Counted from the first letter of the stretch, positions 1 through 9,371 are shown. The stretch: 64,000 nt of DNA from JBECKS01 sp964557005 (GCA_964557005.1 CAZKYI010000002.1:434001-498000), one strand, 5' to 3'. Made by a program: numbers and translations. Notes: a model not told the origin generated them from the sequence alone.

Positions 1-1869
1 CAGGAATGTCTGAATCTGTGCAGAGATGCCTGCGGTGTCGAGTTGATACAGTGCACGTAATTCTTTCTGTGAGCCATGTCTGGCAAATTCATCGGGCAAA
101 CCCAGATTGAGTATGGGGGCATGTATGCCTGCTTCCACAAAAAATTCATTCACTGCCGAACCTGCACCGCCTTTTACGGCATTTTCTTCAAGCGTTACAA
201 AAGCAGTGTGTGACTGGCTTAATTTCAGTAGCAGCTCGCTATCCAGCGGTTTGACAAAACGCATATCAATCAAGGTGTAGTTGTGTTGCTCGGCAAGGGG
301 CAGGGCATCATGCACGCAAGTACCGAAAGCCAATATCGCAAGCCTGTTCCCTTGCCTGACTGTGTTAGCTTTGCCAATCGCAAGTTGTCGCATGTTGGGT
401 TCGATATGCGCACCTACACCTGTTCCTCGCGGGTAGCGAACCGCAGCGGGGCCTTTATGCAGGTAGCAGCTATAGAGTAGCTGGCGACATTCATTTTCAT
501 CGGAAGGCGTTGCGATGGTCATGTTAGGAATGCAGCGCATGTAACTTAAATCGAAAGCGCCTGAATGGGTTGCACCGTCTTCACCCACAAGGCCAGCGCG
601 ATCAATCGCAAATAGCACATCCAGATTTTGAATTGCGACATCGTGGATTAACTGATCGTAACCGCGTTGTAAAAATGTTGAATAGATGGCCACCACAGGT
701 TTTAGCCCTTCACAGGCCAAGCCCGCTGCAAAGGTCACTGCATGTTGTTCGGCAATCGCTACATCATGGAAGCGCGAAGGAAATCTGTTTGAAAATTCCA
801 CCATGCCTGAGCCTTCGCACATGGCAGGGGTAATGCCAATCAGACGCGCATCTTTTTGCGCCATATCACACAGCCATTGGCCGAATATATCCTGAAATTT
901 GGGGGTGGATTTTTTTGGCGGCTCACCGGTTTTTTTATTGGGTTCAATTTTGTTGATGGCGTGATAGGCGATGGGGTCTTTTTCTGCGGGTAAAAACCCC
1001 TTACCTTTAACGGTAGCAATGTGAATCAGTTGTGGGCCAGGCAGGGTTTTTACATTCTCAAGAATCTGTATCAAACCCAATAAATCGTGGCCGTTATAAG
1101 GGCCAAGATAATTAAAACCGAGTTCTTCAAACAAGGTGGCAGGAGACACCATGCCCTTCATGTATTCTTCGGTTTTGCTTGCGAAGTCTTTAACCGGCTG
1201 TGCAGAGGACAGCATTTTTTTACTACTTTCTCTTACCTTGTTGTAAAAGCGGCTTGCCCACAGTTTGGCAAAATAGTTGGAAAGCCCGCCCACATTTTTT
1301 GAAATCGACATTTCATTGTCGTTCAAGATAACAATCATATTGGCCTGTACATGCGCTGCATGGGCAATGGCTTCAAATGCCATGCCACCTGTGAGTGCGC
1401 CATCACCAATCACAGCAACCGTAGTTTGTGCCTTGTTGGTTTGTTGTGCGGCAACTGCCATACCCAGTGCAGCACTGATGCTGGTGCTGGAATGGCCAAC
1501 GCCAAAGGTGTCGTATTCACTTTCAGAGCGTTTGGGAAAACCTGAAATGCCGTTGAACTTGCGAATGTTCAATAACTCGTGCTTGCGACCAGTCAGAATT
1601 TTGTGCGGATAACACTGGTGGCCAACGTCCCACACAATTTTGTCGATGGGGGTATTGAGAACGTAATGCAAGGCAACGCTGAGTTCTACCACACCCAGAC
1701 CCGCACCGAAGTGTCCGCCAGTTTGACCAACGCAATAGAGCAGATAGTTTCTTAATTCCGAAGCCAGCTCGGGCAATTCTTCCTTGCTGAATTTTTTTAA
1801 ATCGGCAGGGAAGTTGACCAGATCGAGTTTGGGGGTGTCAGGTCGTTGATGTGGAATCTCGTCGAACAT
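1..1869 (-). CDS. dxs: 1-deoxy-D-xylulose-5-phosphate synthase (3' end cut by window edge)
   Basis: Thiamine-diphosphate enzyme that condenses pyruvate and glyceraldehyde 3-phosphate, the first step of the MEP isoprenoid pathway in the cytoplasm. I translated it from the reverse strand: the N-terminus reads MFDEIPHQRPDTPKLDL, followed by GHQCYPHKILTGR near residue 85, the thiamine-binding motif GDGALTGGMAFEA near 155, and the catalytic IAEQHAVTFAAGLA near 375. 623 codons are visible and the stop lies outside the window; the family is usually 620-640 residues, so only a few residues are missing. It is last in the order xseB-ispA-dxs, a classic gammaproteobacterial operon. The Cys in GHQCYP replaces the common Ala and is probably neutral. 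Confidence 0.97.
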   Translation of the reverse strand, partial: MFDEIPHQRPDTPKLDLVNFPADLKKFSKEELPELASELRNYLLYCVGQTGGHFGAGLGVVELSVALHYVLNTPIDKIVWDVGHQCYPHKILTGRKHELLNIRKFNGISGFPKRSESEYDTFGVGHSSTSISAALGMAVAAQQTNKAQTTVAVIGDGALTGGMAFEAIAHAAHVQANMIVILNDNEMSISKNVGGLSNYFAKLWASRFYNKVRESSKKMLSSAQPVKDFASKTEEYMKGMVSPATLFEELGFNYLGPYNGHDLLGLIQILENVKTLPGPQLIHIATVKGKGFLPAEKDPIAYHAINKIEPNKKTGEPPKKSTPKFQDIFGQWLCDMAQKDARLIGITPAMCEGSGMVEFSNRFPSRFHDVAIAEQHAVTFAAGLACEGLKPVVAIYSTFLQRGYDQLIHDVAIQNLDVLFAIDRAGLVGEDGATHSGAFDLSYMRCIPNMTIATPSDENECRQLLYSCYLHKGPAAVRYPRGTGVGAHIEPNMRQLAIGKANTVRQGNRLAILAFGTCVHDALPLAEQHNYTLIDMRFVKPLDSELLLKLSQSHTAFVTLEENAVKGGAGSAVNEFFVEAGIHAPILNLGLPDEFARHGSQKELRALYQLDTAGISAQIQTFL

Positions 1870-1928
1870 GAACTGGCTGCGATTACGCGCTCTGGTGTGA
1901 AAAGAGCGGCATTTTACCTTGATGACCG

Positions 1929-2822
1929 CTAACTTTCACGGTCTATCACGAATTGCGAAAGCAAACGCAGGAGCTCGGCTTCAGCACCAAAATCTTTTAG
2001 CGCAGCCAGACTTTGCTGATGTAATTCCTGCGCCTTTTGCTTTGCAGCATCCAGCCCCAGCAAGCGTGGGTAGGTGTTTTTGTTCAAGGCCTGATCCGCA
2101 CCCTGATTTTTTCCCAGTTTCTCGGTGTTGCCTTCGATGTCGAGAATGTCGTCTTTTACCTGAAAGGCAAGCCCCAGCGCTTTCGCGTATTGCCTGAGTG
2201 CCAGATGTTTTTCAGAGTTTTCTTCACCGAGTGCCTGCGCCGTTAAATCAATACAGGCGCTAATCATGGTGCCGGTTTTGTAATGATGAATCGTTTCCAG
2301 TTCTTCAAGGCTGCATTCGGTGTTGGTGGCGGCCAAATCCAGTGCTTGCCCTGCGGCCACACCTTCACTGCCGCTGGCAATCGCCAGACTAATCAGCATG
2401 CGCATTTTCTGCTCGCTGGGAATTTCAGGATTAACCTGTGCCAGTACCTGAAATGCAAAGGCTTGCAGGGCATCACCTGCCAATATCGCAGTAGCTTCAT
2501 CAAAAGCAATATGACAGGTGGGTTTGCCACGTCGCAGGTCATCATCGTCCATCGCGGGCAGATCATCGTGTACCAGCGAATAACAATGCAAAAATTCAAT
2601 GGCGGCGGCGGCACAATCGACGGTGTGCGTGGCCTTGCCAAATGCCAGTGCGCTGGCATAACACAGTGTCGGGCGGATGCGCTTTCCACCGTTGAATACC
2701 ACGTAGTGAATCGCGGCGCTCAGACGTTTGGACACCACCTTGTTTTGTTCAAGCGTATGCTTGAGCACACTTTCAACCCGGGTTTGGCTGGTCGCGAAGA
2801 AATGCTGGAGTTGTGTATTCAT
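1929..2822 (-). CDS. ispA: Farnesyl diphosphate synthase (geranyltranstransferase)
   Basis: Short-chain trans-prenyl diphosphate synthase that makes geranyl and farnesyl diphosphate from IPP and DMAPP. The first aspartate-rich motif DDLPAMDDDD starts at residue 86 and is followed by LRRGKP; the second motif KDDILD lies near residue 230. The bacterial-type insertion in the first motif is present. At 297 residues it has the normal length. It sits 16 bases after xseB and 59 bases before dxs on the same strand, so the three are probably co-transcribed and this enzyme uses precursors made by the dxs pathway. Start ATG at 2822 fits the family N-terminus. Confidence 0.96.
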   Translation of the reverse strand: MNTQLQHFFATSQTRVESVLKHTLEQNKVVSKRLSAAIHYVVFNGGKRIRPTLCYASALAFGKATHTVDCAAAAIEFLHCYSLVHDDLPAMDDDDLRRGKPTCHIAFDEATAILAGDALQAFAFQVLAQVNPEIPSEQKMRMLISLAIASGSEGVAAGQALDLAATNTECSLEELETIHHYKTGTMISACIDLTAQALGEENSEKHLALRQYAKALGLAFQVKDDILDIEGNTEKLGKNQGADQALNKNTYPRLLGLDAAKQKAQELHQQSLAALKDFGAEAELLRLLSQFVIDRES

Positions 2823-2838
2823 GGTTGCTTATTCGTGG

Positions 2839-3072
2839 TTATTCGGAATCGTCGTCCAGAAATGCTTCCAGTTCAGCTTCTCCATGCTTTTCAATCAGAA
2901 TGTTGACCTTTTGTTCGGCCTCTTTGAGTGCCTGTTGGCAGGCTTTGGTGAGTGCGACACCTTTTTCAAATCTGGCGAGTGATTGATCCAGCGTCAGCTC
3001 ACCGCTTTCCATTTCGTCTACCAGTTTTTCGAGTTCTCTGAGAGATTTTTCAAAATCGATTTTTTTGCTCAT
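2839..3072 (-). CDS. xseB: Exodeoxyribonuclease VII small subunit
   Basis: Small subunit of the XseA/XseB single-strand DNA exonuclease. The 77-residue protein is the family length, begins MSKKIDFEKSLRELEKLVDE and contains the conserved SGELTLDQSLARFEKGVAL segment, followed by a charged coiled-coil-like helix and an acidic tail. It is the usual first gene of the xseB-ispA-dxs operon. Here, however, an acyl-CoA ligase on the same strand ends only 6 bases upstream, so transcription may begin much further up. Confidence 0.95.
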   Translation of the reverse strand: MSKKIDFEKSLRELEKLVDEMESGELTLDQSLARFEKGVALTKACQQALKEAEQKVNILIEKHGEAELEAFLDDDSE

Positions 3073-3078
3073 AACTTT

Positions 3079-4701
3079 TTACTTGCTCAATTCAGACCAT
3101 TGATGCTGTGCAAACTGCTCGCGCAAATCTTTTTTGGAAATTTTTCCAGTGGCAGTATGCGGGATTGCATCCACAAACACACAATCATTCGGTATCCACC
3201 AGTTTGCAACCTTGCCTTCAAAACTGGCAAGGATTTCTTTTGGGTCTAATTCTTTCGACCCATTTTTAACAATAACAAGTAAAGGGCGTTCATCCCATTT
3301 CGGGTGAGCAACACCAATCACGGCTGCCTCTGCCACGCCGTCCAGTGCAACTGCGTGGTTTTCCAGTTCGATGGAAGAAATCCATTCGCCGCCTGATTTG
3401 ATCACATCCTTGGTGCGATCGGTAATGCTCATATAACCCTCTGCATCAAGGGTGGCGACATCGCCTGTGTCGAACCAGCCATCGTCGGTGAGCGCGCTTT
3501 CACTTTGTTTGAAGTAACGCTCGCACACCCATGCGCCACGCACTTGCAAGGCACCGAAAGCAATACCATCTCTGGGCAATTCTTTTCCATCTTCACCGAC
3601 AATGCGCAGCTCTACACCAAAAGTGGGTTTGCCCTGTTTCAGGCGCAAGGCTTTTTCAGTGGCAGCATCCAGCCCTTTGGGAACACGCGCATTGTAACTA
3701 CCCAGCGGGCTCATTTCGGTCATGCCCCATGCGTGGTGCGTATAAACCCCATGTTTTTGTTCCAGTTCTTCCATAATTGCCCAAGGGCATGCAGAGCCGC
3801 CGCTCACAACGCGCTGAAGGCTGGGAATTTCAACACGGTGTTCACGCAGATAATTTAACAACGCCAACCATACGGTGGGCACGCCTGCTGAAATGGTTAC
3901 CTGTTCGCTGTTGATTAACCTGCTCAGGGTTTCACCGTCTGCCATTTTGGGGCCAGGAAAAACCAGCTTGGCACCGACGGCAACTGCGCCATAGGGAATC
4001 GACCATGCGTTGACGTGAAACATGGGCACAATCGGCATAACAACGTCATGTGCACCTAAACCGAAGACATCGGGTAATAATGAGGCGTAGGTATGAACTG
4101 TCATGGCGCGATGCGAATACAACACGCCTTTCGGGTTTCCGGTAGTGCCTGAGGTATAGCACAGCGCACAGGCATCATTTTCATCCAGTTCTGGCCAGTC
4201 AAACTGTGCCGCTTCATTCTGGATAAAAGTTTCGTAACAGATTAAATCGAGCGTGCTTTCAGGCATGCGCTCAGGATTGCAAAGAATCACAAAGGTTTTT
4301 GTCGGGATTTTATCTTTCAAAGCTTCAAGTAACGGCACAAACATCGGGTCTGCAAAAATAATTTTGTCTTCTGCATGATTCACAATAAACGCAATTTGTT
4401 CAGGAAAAAGTCGTGGGTTAATGGTGTGACAAACCAGGCCGGAACAGGAGGTGGCGTAATACAGTTCAAAGTGGCGATAATCATTCCATGCCAGTGTAGC
4501 AATGCGATCGCCTTTTTGTGCACCTGCTTTTTTCAAGGCGTTGGCCAGTTGTGCACTGCGTTCAAACGCTTGTGAAAAACTGCAACGATGCAAGGGATTC
4601 TCTGCGGTGACAGAAACAATTTCCTGCGTGGGAAAAACGGTTTGCGCGTGGCGCATCAAGCTGGTGAGTGTTAATTGACTTTGCATCATATTGCCTTTCA
4701 T
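3079..4701 (-). CDS. AlkK-like medium/long-chain acyl-CoA ligase
   Basis: ANL-superfamily enzyme that activates fatty acids to acyl-CoA with ATP. The ATP/AMP-binding loop CYTSGTTGNPKG is at residues 181-192, the A5 motif HAWGMTEMSP near 328, the TGD motif WFDTGDVATL near 415, and a C-terminal hinge and lysine region with KSGGEWISSIELE and TGKISKKDLR. At 540 residues it is full length and most resembles the AlkK type of alkane-oxidising bacteria. Its ATG overlaps the TGA of the upstream membrane-protein gene by four bases (ATGA), suggesting translational coupling, and it ends 6 bases before xseB. Exact chain-length preference cannot be read from sequence. Confidence 0.9.
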   Translation of the reverse strand: MKGNMMQSQLTLTSLMRHAQTVFPTQEIVSVTAENPLHRCSFSQAFERSAQLANALKKAGAQKGDRIATLAWNDYRHFELYYATSCSGLVCHTINPRLFPEQIAFIVNHAEDKIIFADPMFVPLLEALKDKIPTKTFVILCNPERMPESTLDLICYETFIQNEAAQFDWPELDENDACALCYTSGTTGNPKGVLYSHRAMTVHTYASLLPDVFGLGAHDVVMPIVPMFHVNAWSIPYGAVAVGAKLVFPGPKMADGETLSRLINSEQVTISAGVPTVWLALLNYLREHRVEIPSLQRVVSGGSACPWAIMEELEQKHGVYTHHAWGMTEMSPLGSYNARVPKGLDAATEKALRLKQGKPTFGVELRIVGEDGKELPRDGIAFGALQVRGAWVCERYFKQSESALTDDGWFDTGDVATLDAEGYMSITDRTKDVIKSGGEWISSIELENHAVALDGVAEAAVIGVAHPKWDERPLLVIVKNGSKELDPKEILASFEGKVANWWIPNDCVFVDAIPHTATGKISKKDLREQFAQHQWSELSK

Positions 4702-5741
4702 GGTGCTATCCCCAGATCAAGTTGATTTTGTTTTTCTGTTACTTTCCATTGTTGTATGCGCACTTGAGCCTTGACGGCTTCTAAAGTGTCCAGCGAAATA
4801 GCGTCAAGCAGCGCAGCGATTTGAGAGCCGTCTGCGCCTAAATTGCTCAGCAAGTCGTCGATGGTTTTTTCCAGAGCAGCTTGTGACTCTGCGCTTGCAA
4901 GGTCTGCAATAATTTTATCGACAATTTCCAGTAACAGTTGCGTGAGTTGCCTGTCGAGTTCGCCTAGCATGCGTTGGCCAAAAAATGGAACAGCAGCGAT
5001 AGCAGTGCCTGCTTTTGAATTCAGAATCAATTCTTCACTCAGGTTTTGCAAATAATGATTGAGTCGTGGGCGACTACTTTGCCAGGTATTGGCACTGGTT
5101 TGTTGAATGCGCTCAACCAGCAGATGAATAAATTGTGCTTTTCTCGGTAATAAAACATCTTGCCTGATGCTTTCAACCAGTGGGTGGCCTTGCAGGTTTT
5201 GTGTTTGAATATTTTCCAGCACATTGATAACCACCCTGTCTGAAATTTCTTCAATCACAATACGATAATAAGTCAGGAAAAATTTCCCCGCATAGGTTTC
5301 CTGTAATTCAATCACGCCCATTCTTTGCAGGCGCACCAGAATACTGACAATGCGCAGAATTCTCAGCCAGCGGAAACTGCCTACGGGTATGCAGCCCAAC
5401 AAATCATACCAATGGACAAAGGGATAAAAAAACCAGCGATGGTAGGTGTTGCGCCACAGCGCAATTATCCAGCGTATGCCGAACTCACACAGATACACGC
5501 TCACGAACAGCATGTCATAAAAGATAAAATCAGCATGAATGGTGTTGCCGTAAAATTCGACAAATTTTGGCGAAACATGCGTGAGTAATTCTTGTGTAAA
5601 AGGGCTGGAAAACAGCCAGTCAAAAATAATCAGCGAGAGATTCACAATCACCAGCAACACCATCAACAGGTCAACAATCACCCCCGCAGTTGCGGGATGA
5701 TGTTTCAGCTTTTCGGGGTGAAAGTGATCGGTGTCAGCCAT
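4698..5741 (-). CDS. Membrane protein with voltage-sensor-like N-terminal domain
   Basis: Function unknown. The first 160 residues hold about four hydrophobic segments: VIVDLLMVLLVIVNLSLIIF (about 21-40), a second after HADFIFYDMLFVSVYLCEF, then WYDLLGCIPV, and an arginine-rich helix FRWLRILRIVSILVRLQRMG with Arg at every third or fourth position, the look of an S4 voltage-sensing helix of ion-channel proteins. No pore-loop selectivity motif such as TVGYG is present. The remaining 190 residues are soluble, helical and acidic. It overlaps the downstream acyl-CoA ligase by ATGA and starts 6 bases after the hydrolase gene, so it belongs to that transcription unit. It could be a proton-permeable or regulatory voltage-sensor protein, or just a structural relative. 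Confidence 0.7.
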   Translation of the reverse strand: MADTDHFHPEKLKHHPATAGVIVDLLMVLLVIVNLSLIIFDWLFSSPFTQELLTHVSPKFVEFYGNTIHADFIFYDMLFVSVYLCEFGIRWIIALWRNTYHRWFFYPFVHWYDLLGCIPVGSFRWLRILRIVSILVRLQRMGVIELQETYAGKFFLTYYRIVIEEISDRVVINVLENIQTQNLQGHPLVESIRQDVLLPRKAQFIHLLVERIQQTSANTWQSSRPRLNHYLQNLSEELILNSKAGTAIAAVPFFGQRMLGELDRQLTQLLLEIVDKIIADLASAESQAALEKTIDDLLSNLGADGSQIAALLDAISLDTLEAVKAQVRIQQWKVTEKQNQLDLGIAP

Positions 5742-5747
5742 GTTTTG

Positions 5748-6692
5748 TTATTGTGTTTTGAGCGCAAGAAACTCTGGGAGATGTTTTTCCAGAAAATGCT
5801 CAACTACGCGGGTGTATTCCTCGGTGTAGTCATCATAAGCGTTAACGTGCGCACACTGTTCAAACATTTTAAATTCGGTGAGTTGTTTGTTGCTGGCTTC
5901 ATACAGCCTGTAAGCATATTTCGGATAAGCCCATTCGTCCTGATCACAATGAACAAGCAGAACAGGTTTGTTGATGCTTGTGAGCGAATCAATCGGGCGC
6001 ACCGACCAGGGATTAAAATCGACCAGCCAACCAGCCAATAAAAAACCAAGTTGTGGAATCGGGTAATGCGGCAAAGAATTCATGCGCCAGGCATTATCTT
6101 TTACCGCATTAACCATGTCGGTATAGGAAGAATCGGCAATCACAAAATCAATGCGCTCATCTATCGCACCTGCCATCAGAGAAGTGGCGGCACCAAAAGA
6201 TTCACCGATGATGCCGAGTTGTTCGGTGTTGATATTTTTGCTTTCCAGAAAATCAATCGCCGCAGAAACATCGTAGGCTTCATAATAACCATAAGTTGTA
6301 TATTGACCGTCCGAGCGACCGTGATGGCGCTGATCGTAAATCAATACATTAAAACCTGCCTGATGAAACAAATAACCAAATTTGAGTACACCAATGCGAT
6401 TGCTGCCTTTGCCATGCAGTGCAATCACAGTCGGTGCGTTTTCTTGTTCAGAGGCAATGAATACGCCGCGCAAGGTGAATTTTTCACCAGTAGCCGCAAT
6501 GCTGTTGGTGAATATTTCAAAACTGATTTCCTGCACTGGCCAATCAAAAGCGTCAAAACGATTGAGCTTGCGCCACTCACTGACCTGCATTTCGGTATCA
6601 GGTGTGAAAGCAACGACTTGTTGAACAAAATACAAAGTTAGCCCAAAAATAATGAAACATAACAAAGCCAGAGCCGAAAACAGTTTTTTCAT
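5748..6692 (-). CDS. Membrane-anchored alpha/beta hydrolase
   Basis: Serine hydrolase of the alpha/beta fold. Starting at MKKLFSALAL it has one N-terminal hydrophobic segment (residues 4-25, likely an uncleaved anchor or signal peptide), an oxyanion-hole motif ALHGKGSNRIG near 91-101, the nucleophile elbow GESFG at 163-167 with Ser165, and probable acid and base in HCDQDEW and CAHVNAYDD. It resembles the YfhR/BEM46-like exported hydrolases. A longer reading from 6770 would run to within 36 bases of the next gene and lacks a ribosome site; the ATG at 6692 is preferred because it begins with a normal signal sequence. Substrate unknown; an ester of the lipid processed by the surrounding genes is possible. 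Confidence 0.85.
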   Translation of the reverse strand: MKKLFSALALLCFIIFGLTLYFVQQVVAFTPDTEMQVSEWRKLNRFDAFDWPVQEISFEIFTNSIAATGEKFTLRGVFIASEQENAPTVIALHGKGSNRIGVLKFGYLFHQAGFNVLIYDQRHHGRSDGQYTTYGYYEAYDVSAAIDFLESKNINTEQLGIIGESFGAATSLMAGAIDERIDFVIADSSYTDMVNAVKDNAWRMNSLPHYPIPQLGFLLAGWLVDFNPWSVRPIDSLTSINKPVLLVHCDQDEWAYPKYAYRLYEASNKQLTEFKMFEQCAHVNAYDDYTEEYTRVVEHFLEKHLPEFLALKTQ

Positions 6693-6733
6693 AAGTAGCG
6701 TATTGTTGTGATGTAAATAGTCGTTATAGGTGT

Positions 6734-7672
6734 TTAATTTGAGTAAACCTTGTTCAACATTGAAACACATTGCTCAAATTCTTCACACATGCCATCGAGA
6801 ATTTGTTGTACTGGTAAAATCTCATCGATGCGACCAGCCACTTGTCCACTCAGGGCAATGGAAGCTTCCATATCGCCACCGAAATATAATTCCTGAACAC
6901 GGGCAAATTCCATCATCACATTGTGATCAAATTGTTTTTCAAGAGCGCTGGTTTTTTCGGTGCGTAAAGCGCGTAGCGCAGGTGATTGGAATTTGTTGAG
7001 AAACACCGTATCAGTTTCTGCTGCGTTCACAATCGCGTTTTTCCAGTTGCTATGAACGGGGGATTCCAGTGCGCTGACCATGCGCGTACCCAACTGCACA
7101 GCTTCCGCACCCAGTGCAAAGGCTGCCGCCATACTGCGACCACAGGTTATGCCACCTGCCGCAACAATCGGCACTTTCACTTTGGAAGCTACCAAGGGCA
7201 ACAACACCATGCTTGCGACTTCGTTAGGGTTTTTAAAACCGCCCCCTTCACCACCTTCAACCACCAAACCATCAACACCTGCTTCAATGGCCTTGAGCGC
7301 TGCTTTTAAGGTAGGTACCACGTGAAATACGGTTAAGCCCGCCTCTTTTAATTTGGCGGTATATTGCATGGGATTTCCCGCCGAGGTGGTGACAAATTTC
7401 ACGCCCTGCGCCACTACAAAATCGACAATGTTGGGGTCGCGCACAAAGGCTTGAGCAATGTTTACCCCAAAGGGCTTGTCGGTGAGGTCGCGCATTTTCA
7501 GAATTTCTTCGCGAATATTGTCGAGTTCACCAGAAGAGGTTTCGATGATGCCCAAGCCGCCTGCATTGGACACCGCAGAGGCGAGTTGTGAACGCGCAAT
7601 CCAGCCCATTGGTGCCTGAATGATGGGCTTTTCAATGCCTAACAATTCGGTAATGCGGTTTTTGAAGGTCAT
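6734..7672 (-). CDS. NAD(P)H-dependent flavin oxidoreductase, nitronate monooxygenase family
   Basis: FMN-binding TIM-barrel protein of the 2-nitropropane dioxygenase/nitronate monooxygenase group. The N-terminus has the typical PIIQAPMGWIA and the middle has VVEGGEGGGFKN, PIVAAGGITCGRSMAAAFALGAEAVQLGTR, the FMN phosphate-binding region. In lipid-degradation clusters such proteins are often listed as putative enoyl reductases, so nitronate oxidation is not certain. At 312 residues it is full length. Its ribosome site AAAGGAG overlaps the stop of the acyl-CoA ligase 11 bases upstream, so the two are one transcription unit. Confidence 0.9.
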   Translation of the reverse strand: MTFKNRITELLGIEKPIIQAPMGWIARSQLASAVSNAGGLGIIETSSGELDNIREEILKMRDLTDKPFGVNIAQAFVRDPNIVDFVVAQGVKFVTTSAGNPMQYTAKLKEAGLTVFHVVPTLKAALKAIEAGVDGLVVEGGEGGGFKNPNEVASMVLLPLVASKVKVPIVAAGGITCGRSMAAAFALGAEAVQLGTRMVSALESPVHSNWKNAIVNAAETDTVFLNKFQSPALRALRTEKTSALEKQFDHNVMMEFARVQELYFGGDMEASIALSGQVAGRIDEILPVQQILDGMCEEFEQCVSMLNKVYSN

Positions 7673-7683
7673 GGTGGTCTCCT

Positions 7684-9216
7684 TTAATCTTTCTTCCAGT
7701 ATCGGTCTTTTAACAAACGCTTTAACAATTTCCCCGTCGGGTGGCGTGGAAGCTCTTGTTCAAAATCAACAGAACGCGGGCATTTGATATGGCTGATATG
7801 CTCACGACAAAAGGCAATCAATTCCTGTTCAAATTCTGGCCCTGCATCTTTCCAGTCTTTCGGTTGAACAACTGCTTTCACTTCTTCACCAAATTCTTCG
7901 TTAGGAACACCAAACACAGCAGCATCCATCACTTTCGGGTGCAACACCAACAAGTCTTCCACTTCTTGCGGATAGATATTCACGCCACCGGAAATAATCA
8001 TGTAAGCCTTTCGGTCGGTGAGATATAAATAGCCTTCTTCATCGAGGTAGCCTACATCGCCCAAAGTTGTCCAGCCTTCTTTGTGGCGCGATTTTTCGGT
8101 TTTTTCCTTGTCACCGTGATATTCAAACTTGCCGCCGCCTGCAAAGAAAATATCGCCTTCCAAACCAGCGGGCAGAACTTCGCCGTTTTCGTCACAGATT
8201 CGGATTTCACCTAACAATGCCTTTCCTACGGAACCCTTGTGTGTCAGCCATTCTTCTGAAGTAATCGAAGTAAAACCATTCCCTTCGGTACCTGCGTAAT
8301 ATTCGAAAATCACTGGCCCCCACCAGTTGATCATTTGTTCCTTGATTTTTACAGGACAGGGCGCAGCAGCGTGAATGGCCGCTTTCAAGGAACTGACATC
8401 ATATTGTTTGCGCACTGCTTCGGGGAGTTTGAGCATACGCACAAACATGGTGGGCACCCATTGGCTGTAGTTCACTTTATATTTTTCAATCAGCGCCAGC
8501 GCGTGTTCTGGCTCAAATTTTTCCATCACCACAATGGTGGCTCCAGTGCGGAAAAACGCCATGCAGTAGCGAAGCGGTGCGGCGTGATACAGAGGAGCAG
8601 GCGAAAGATAGGTATAGGGGCCAGGGTCGCCTTTGGCATACAGCCCCATCAGCAAGTGGTAAACCGTGCCAGGTGTGCCAAAGGGCACATCGGAAAGGGG
8701 CATTTTTATGCCCTTGGGGCGACCCGTGGTGCCAGAAGAATAGAGCATGTCTGCACCTTCACTTTCGTCGGCAATGCGTGTTGTGCTGTGCGAAGCGATG
8801 GCTGTTTCCCATTGCTCAAACCCTTCGCAGCTACCGTCCACCATAAAATTTTTAAGTACCTTGGGGGTTTGGCTTTGTAAAGTCAGTGCCAGATTTTCCA
8901 GAGATTTGGAAGTAATAAACACCTTGGCTTCGCAGTTGTTGATGATGTACTGCACTTCATCGGTTTGCAGGCGATAACTCATGGCGGTGTAGTACAGCCC
9001 CGCCCGTTGCGCCGCCCACACAATTTGAAAATAGGCAGGGTGGTTTTCCATCATAATCGCGATGTGGTCGCCACGTTTCAGGCCGAGTGCCCTGAACAGT
9101 TGTGCGCCCTGATTCGATTTATCCTCAAGCTCCTGATAAGTCACTACCTGACCCGTGCTGCCCATGATGTAGGCGGGGCGATTGGGGTCTTTCTGAGCGT
9201 ATAGGCCTGGGTACAT
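7684..9216 (-). CDS. Acyl-CoA synthetase (FadD13/FadD19-like)
   Basis: ANL ligase, 510 residues. Motifs in order: LYSSGTTGRPKG at residues 158-169, the substrate-pocket and A5 region EYYAGTEGNGF, GWTTLGDVGYLDEEGYLYLTDR, the hinge ISGGVNIYPQEVED, and the C-terminal PTGKLLKR lysine. This pattern matches the actinobacterial-type synthetases used on bulky or steroid side-chain acids more than classic E. coli FadD. It has a strong ribosome site (AAGGAG 8 bases before ATG) and 155 bases of non-coding DNA upstream, so this is the likely first gene of the minus-strand unit that runs to dxs. Closest relative in the window: the decayed ligase at 17687-18607. Confidence 0.92.
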   Translation of the reverse strand: MYPGLYAQKDPNRPAYIMGSTGQVVTYQELEDKSNQGAQLFRALGLKRGDHIAIMMENHPAYFQIVWAAQRAGLYYTAMSYRLQTDEVQYIINNCEAKVFITSKSLENLALTLQSQTPKVLKNFMVDGSCEGFEQWETAIASHSTTRIADESEGADMLYSSGTTGRPKGIKMPLSDVPFGTPGTVYHLLMGLYAKGDPGPYTYLSPAPLYHAAPLRYCMAFFRTGATIVVMEKFEPEHALALIEKYKVNYSQWVPTMFVRMLKLPEAVRKQYDVSSLKAAIHAAAPCPVKIKEQMINWWGPVIFEYYAGTEGNGFTSITSEEWLTHKGSVGKALLGEIRICDENGEVLPAGLEGDIFFAGGGKFEYHGDKEKTEKSRHKEGWTTLGDVGYLDEEGYLYLTDRKAYMIISGGVNIYPQEVEDLLVLHPKVMDAAVFGVPNEEFGEEVKAVVQPKDWKDAGPEFEQELIAFCREHISHIKCPRSVDFEQELPRHPTGKLLKRLLKDRYWKKD

Positions 9217-9371
9217 GCTGGCTCCTTATTTTTATGTTGATGAGTCATTTTAGAGCCAGTTATTGTACTGGTTATTGGGTGAGAGGGAATGGCTGTCCCC
9301 GAAGGTGCTAATCGGGAGTATGGAGCACCCAAATCCCTACCCAATTTGACCCATTTAACAAGTGGTAGATT

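Noticed and set aside
2283..2906. Open frame of 207 codons opposite ispA
   Set aside because: Spans the ispA/xseB boundary on the wrong strand with no domain; ispA and xseB are certain.
9217..9371. Possible small RNA or tRNA in the gap between the MpaB and acyl-CoA ligase genes
   Set aside because: It has short repeats (CCAGT/ACTGG and GGTGCT/AGCACC) but no cloverleaf, no T-run and no conserved RNA motif that I can recognise.
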